A DNA stretch of 64,000 nucleotides from NCBI GenBank assembly GCA_017163975.1, contig JAFFSR010000227.1, positions 3,968,001-4,032,000 of the forward strand. The letters are read 5' to 3'. Under the pieces are notes generated by a model. That model was not told the DNA's origin and searched no databases. It worked only from the letters and a program-made list of their open reading frames with translations. Of this stretch, positions 59,816 to 64,000 are shown piece by piece (the stretch's first letter is position 1; each line of letters opens with the position of its first letter). Both the position numbers and the translations under genes were made by a program. This stretch comes from Anastatus disparis. Its lineage: Eukaryota > Arthropoda > Insecta > Hymenoptera > Eupelmidae.

Positions 59816-62800
59816 AAAGATTGAATTAAATTATATGATTAATTAGGATGAACAAATTGTTAATTTATCATTTAACAAATTTTTTTAAATAAGTATGTAT
59901 AAACATTATTACTTCCTGTAATGTACATTATGTAAATTATATTTGTTAAATATAAGAAATTTTAATTAAAAGATGTGATATATTATTATACAAAAATCCA
60001 ATAACATCTATTACTGTTTTTACAAAACATATTATAAAATTGATAGTTTGCAGAATTTTTTCATATGTTGAATTCAATTTAACATAAATTTATTAGATTA
60101 AGATTTTAAATTTATAATGATTCCACTTTTACAATGAATATAATTTTTTTATTGGAAATGCCGTATCGATACAGTATTAAGTAAAAAATGTTACTAAAAT
60201 ATTTCATGCTGATTTCTTCTATTAAAATCATTTCTTATAATAAATCTGTAGAAAATCTTAGAAAAGTCTCTCATAAATTATTTTCAATTAAAAATATAAA
60301 TCAACATATTTTATAAAAAATTTAAGAGTACGATCATCTGTTCATCACTGCTTGTCCTCATTATGCAACGCTTGATAAGTCCCGCTATCTTTTTGCGAAC
60401 GTGATAGACGTCATACTTTAAGTTAAGATGTAATCCATTCATTTGAGTAAGAAATAGATTCAAAGTATATAAAAAATAGAACGTAGAAAGTTTTTACTTT
60501 CCATGTAACATTTTGAAAAATCAATGAAGAGGAAAAATTTCAATGTAAATTAAAACGAAATTTTTAAATTTTTCAAATATTTTACATACTTTGTTTTATG
60601 ATTAAATAGACTTTCCTCATTACTATGTTAAATTTTTGGTTGTGAATAAATAAGACAAACGTAAATTTATTCACAAGTAATACTCTATTTAGTATAAAGA
60701 AAATTACATGGTCAATAGTGAAAAAACTCAAAAATTTACTGTTAATCACGCAATTTATAAGTACTAAACGATCTCAAACTTTAATGGAATTATATTTGAT
60801 AAAAACTTTTAAAAAAAATTACGTTTTTCAAATTATTTGAAGTGCATGTAAAATATTCAAAAAACTTTTAAGCGTTTTAACTTTTTTATTACTTGGGTCT
60901 CGCATTGAATTCTCAAAATTTTATACAAAATGTTATGGAGAGTTTAAAAAGTAAATTAGCCAAATAATCGATTTTTAAACATTGTGATAGACATAATCTT
61001 TGATGAACATATTTAGTCCAATAAATGTTGTTGGGTTTTTGGCAATAAAGAACATTTATTTTTCAATTTCTTTTTCCTAACTCAACTACATACTGTTCAT
61101 TATTAGCAAGTTTTATGTTCATCTTATTTTACCACAACCAAAATATTAACCCGTAGAGTCGAAAAAAGATCTGTCTAATTTTTCGGTGGAGTTCACTAAA
61201 TAATATCAGTGTAAAAAGCGCGTAAAGTATAAAAAAAATTTAAAACTTTGTTTTGTTTTGGTATAAAAAAAAATTTGAAATCTTGTTTTGGTTAACATTT
61301 AAAATTTTATCATTTATCTCGATCTCGTGACTTAATTCTTAAATTACTGCACGAAGTATTTCAAACACAAACTTATCACTATCTTTATATTGAATTTCTT
61401 TTACTGTGATGCATAGAATTTTTTTGGTTCGTAAATCGTTACTAACATTTACTTTCAACTATTCTTAATTATTATCATTTTTGTTTTTTTTTTTCTAATA
61501 GTGATAATATTTTCAAAATTATCATTTTTACATGATCAATATGCCAAAGCTTTCGATGTAGAAATAAGCTTTATACAAATCATTAAAACTTTTGATTTTC
61601 TACAAAAAGCGAATTGTTGATAGCATCCAAGTCTCTTTGAAATTAAAAGCCTATTGGTTAATAACATATCACGCCCACTAAACTTTGATTGAATGGAGAT
61701 AACAAGTGAAACCTAATCTCTTAGGTGAGATTAGTTGAATCGGTTTTAAAATTTTTAAAATGACTGCTATTAACTGATAACGATTTAGAAAAATTAATCT
61801 TGTAAGTGGTATACCTAGTTTGATCCTTAGAAAAATTTATCAATTAGAACTGAGGAATGATATTTATAACAATAGAAATATATAACAATCACGAATGAGG
61901 ATTTATTAATGCTGAAATTTCGTATCCGATATACCCATACGCCAAAAAAGTAATCTGAGAAGAAAATCTTCAAAACTATAATTTTGAATAATGTTAGAGC
62001 ACATTCGATAAATAATAATACATAAGCTCACTTGGTTTCATGATTAAAAGATGGAACGGTGAAAGTATGAATGTTAAGTTTTTCAAGGATATGTTTTCAT
62101 ACATTAATAAATAATCTTATAAGATTATTTAAACATGTATAATATCCTTGAACAATGTGAAATTAATATTTTTATTATTCTATTATTAAATTACAAAAAA
62201 CAAAATCAGTATTATTTATCGAATAGGTTTGAACGTAATTAAAACTTATTTTAAAAACGATCTTCTCAAATTACGTCGTAACTGAATGCCTTGAGATATC
62301 AGGTAAAAGATAACATGAATAAATAAAAAATCCTTGAATTCAATAATTTTTTTTTCAATAAAATAAGATTATCTGAACAAATAATTAATATAATTAATCT
62401 TCTGAAAGTCCAAAAAATGTAACATAATTTAATTTAAAAATAAAATTATTATCCATTCTTAAAGAAATAGTGATCTAAAGTGTGTAAAATTGCATTAACT
62501 ATGTAATTTCATCGTGACTCACACGATTTATTATAGGCGGCTCTTCAAGTAATGGTAAATTTGTATCGAATTACAGACTCCGTGCCAAAAGCAAAGAAAA
62601 TGGAGTGTTTCGGAAACGGACTGAATCTTTAGTAAATTATATTCAAATATATTGTTACATTAATTAAATTAACGAGACTTGAAAGTTGTCCAATACATCT
62701 TTTAATTGATGTAGTTGATTCCAACTCCTGTTTTTCTTTTTCTGCATACAAACTAAAATTACTAAATTTACATTACTAAAATTTTACTTTTTTAAATCAT

Positions 62801-63661
62801 AGGATAACATAAAAAAATCATCATATTTAATTGGATTTTTAAATAAAATAAAAAATAAATAAAATTTCAAAAGATGTTTAGTCAACTTTTAATTAGTTAT
62901 TTTAAGAATTCGTTCAAATAAATTAATATAGAAAGTTTTTGAAAGTAGGAATTTTTTCTTTAATCGTTTATAACAAAGCTTACACATAATAATGGTTTAT
63001 AAAATCTCCAAAAGTTATTGATTTTTATTAGTTTTGATAAAAAATTCTTTAATTTACGTCTAAATGGAAAACAAAAATAAGTTTTTAAAGCTCAATCATC
63101 GATTAAATTTATAGTTACGAAAATAAAAGTTATTATATATGTTAAATACTGCACTGTTGATAACAGTTCGTAATTTTCCATACTTTACCTTCAGTTGTTT
63201 TGTTGTATTTTAATTGATGCTTTAAGTATTGAGCTTAATAAATAAATAAAAAAAGTTTTCTTTATTAAACATTTTATTATAAAAATAACAATAAAAATTT
63301 AAAATACATAATCAAAAATTATTACTTATTACGTATATAATAATAAAAATATGAGTAGTCTTCATTCTTAAGTTTGTTTTTCTTATATAGTTCGAACCTA
63401 ACTTTCATTAGGTCATACCAGTTGTAAAATTATAGTAATAAAAATAAATTCTTCTTAATATGTTTTGGTGTAGTCTTTAGATTGCTTCTTTGTCTTTCTC
63501 ACTACATTTTATTGTCTTTCGAATTTTCAAAATTAATCAATTTGGCTGAATCTTTAATTATATTAATTATACAGTCGACGGTAACGTGTTTTGTTCAGCA
63601 ATTTTTTTGCGACAATATTACCGTCAAAAGCGTGCGTTTTTTATTTTAATTTATTTTTTTT
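59816..63661. other. AT-rich DNA downstream of MTO1
   Basis: An ATTAAA at 59965-59970, about 150 bp after the MTO1 stop, is a plausible polyadenylation signal. Beyond it I see no gene. The only structure is an 8-bp stem, CTAATCTC/GAGATTAG (61713-61734). No reading frame in 60-63.5 kb exceeds chance. Confidence 0.55.
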
Positions 63662-63994
63662 TTATTTACACCTTGTACTTTTTCTTCTTTCAGTCAGTTT
63701 TCTTTTTCTTTCTCCTTTCTTCAATGGGACTTCCTCTTTTTTTATTTTTTTCTCTTGTACTTTTTTTTTAAACTTTTCAGATAAATCGATGGCTTCATCA
63801 GATTTCCATAAGTCATTTGATCTTTTAGTAGTTTTCTTTTTATTACTAATATTTGAAGTAGTGAAATTTTCTAAAATAGGTGGAATATTTATTATCGGGT
63901 CATCTGAAATGATAATAATAATTTTAGTTTTCAAATAACACATTTGTAAATTGCATTTACTGTTAATTGCACAGTTATATTTGATTCTTACCAT
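63662..63994 (-). CDS. Possible C-terminal exon, Lys-rich, partial
   Basis: A 110-codon minus-strand frame with a mixed-composition first half and a highly basic tail (KKKTTKRSNDLWKSDEAIDL, later KKGERKRKLTERR). This is more protein-like than other frames in the window and resembles the tail of a nuclear or nucleolar protein, though I recognise no family. Its stop overlaps an AATAAA on the minus strand, which would suit a last exon. The apparent first ATG (63992-63994) is followed by GTAAGA, which also reads as a splice donor, and the window ends 6 bp farther on, so the true start is uncertain. Confidence 0.3.
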   Translation of the reverse strand: MVRIKYNCAINSKCNLQMCYLKTKIIIIISDDPIINIPPILENFTTSNISNKKKTTKRSNDLWKSDEAIDLSEKFKKKVQEKKIKKEEVPLKKGERKRKLTERRKSTRCK

Positions 63995-64000
63995 CGAAAC

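Overview
This is an AT-rich eukaryotic nuclear window, most likely from an insect. Three things support this: GT-AG introns of 74 to 232 bp, dispersed tRNA-derived SINEs, and a conserved animal gene pair. A hymenopteran is my guess from base composition and texture only. Just two protein-coding genes can be called with confidence, side by side on the + strand near the right end. They are a homologue of MKRN2OS (56281-56889, one uninterrupted reading frame) and, 34 bp downstream, a complete nine-exon MTO1 gene (56924-59815). MTO1 is the mitochondrial MnmG/GidA enzyme that helps modify the wobble uridine of mitochondrial tRNAs.

From 1 to about 56 kb I find no convincing protein-coding gene. The sequence alternates between very AT-rich, simple DNA and short blocks of more complex, CpG-containing sequence, for example at about 4.1-5.5, 8.3-9.1, 9.6-10.0, 12.4-12.7, 14.3-15.0, 19.3-19.8, 39.2-39.9 and 47.5-48.9 kb. 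Two blocks look like non-coding first exons: one on + ending in a donor at 9948, and one on - ending in a strong donor at 48405. If the second is real, much of the left 48 kb could be a long first intron of a minus-strand gene running off the window.

Repeats are the most informative content. Six copies of one tRNA-derived SINE of about 190 bp (7.4, 23.7, 30.9, 40.4, 42.9 and 49.8 kb) keep clear A and B boxes and a tRNA-Met-like anticodon region. A truncated tail lies at 30.66 kb, beside a second repeat shared with the 23.9 kb locus. Fold-back structures occur at 21.1, 24.1, 33.85, 36.9, 37.0 and 41.05 kb. A complex repeat region at 51.86-55.27 kb combines a string of GC-rich hairpins, a fold-back element of about 550 bp, about ten degenerate copies of a 165-bp tandem unit and a CA microsatellite. 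It is bounded by matching inverted 14-mers.

Right of MTO1, 59.8-63.6 kb is featureless AT-rich DNA. A lysine-rich minus-strand reading frame at the right edge may be the end of another gene.
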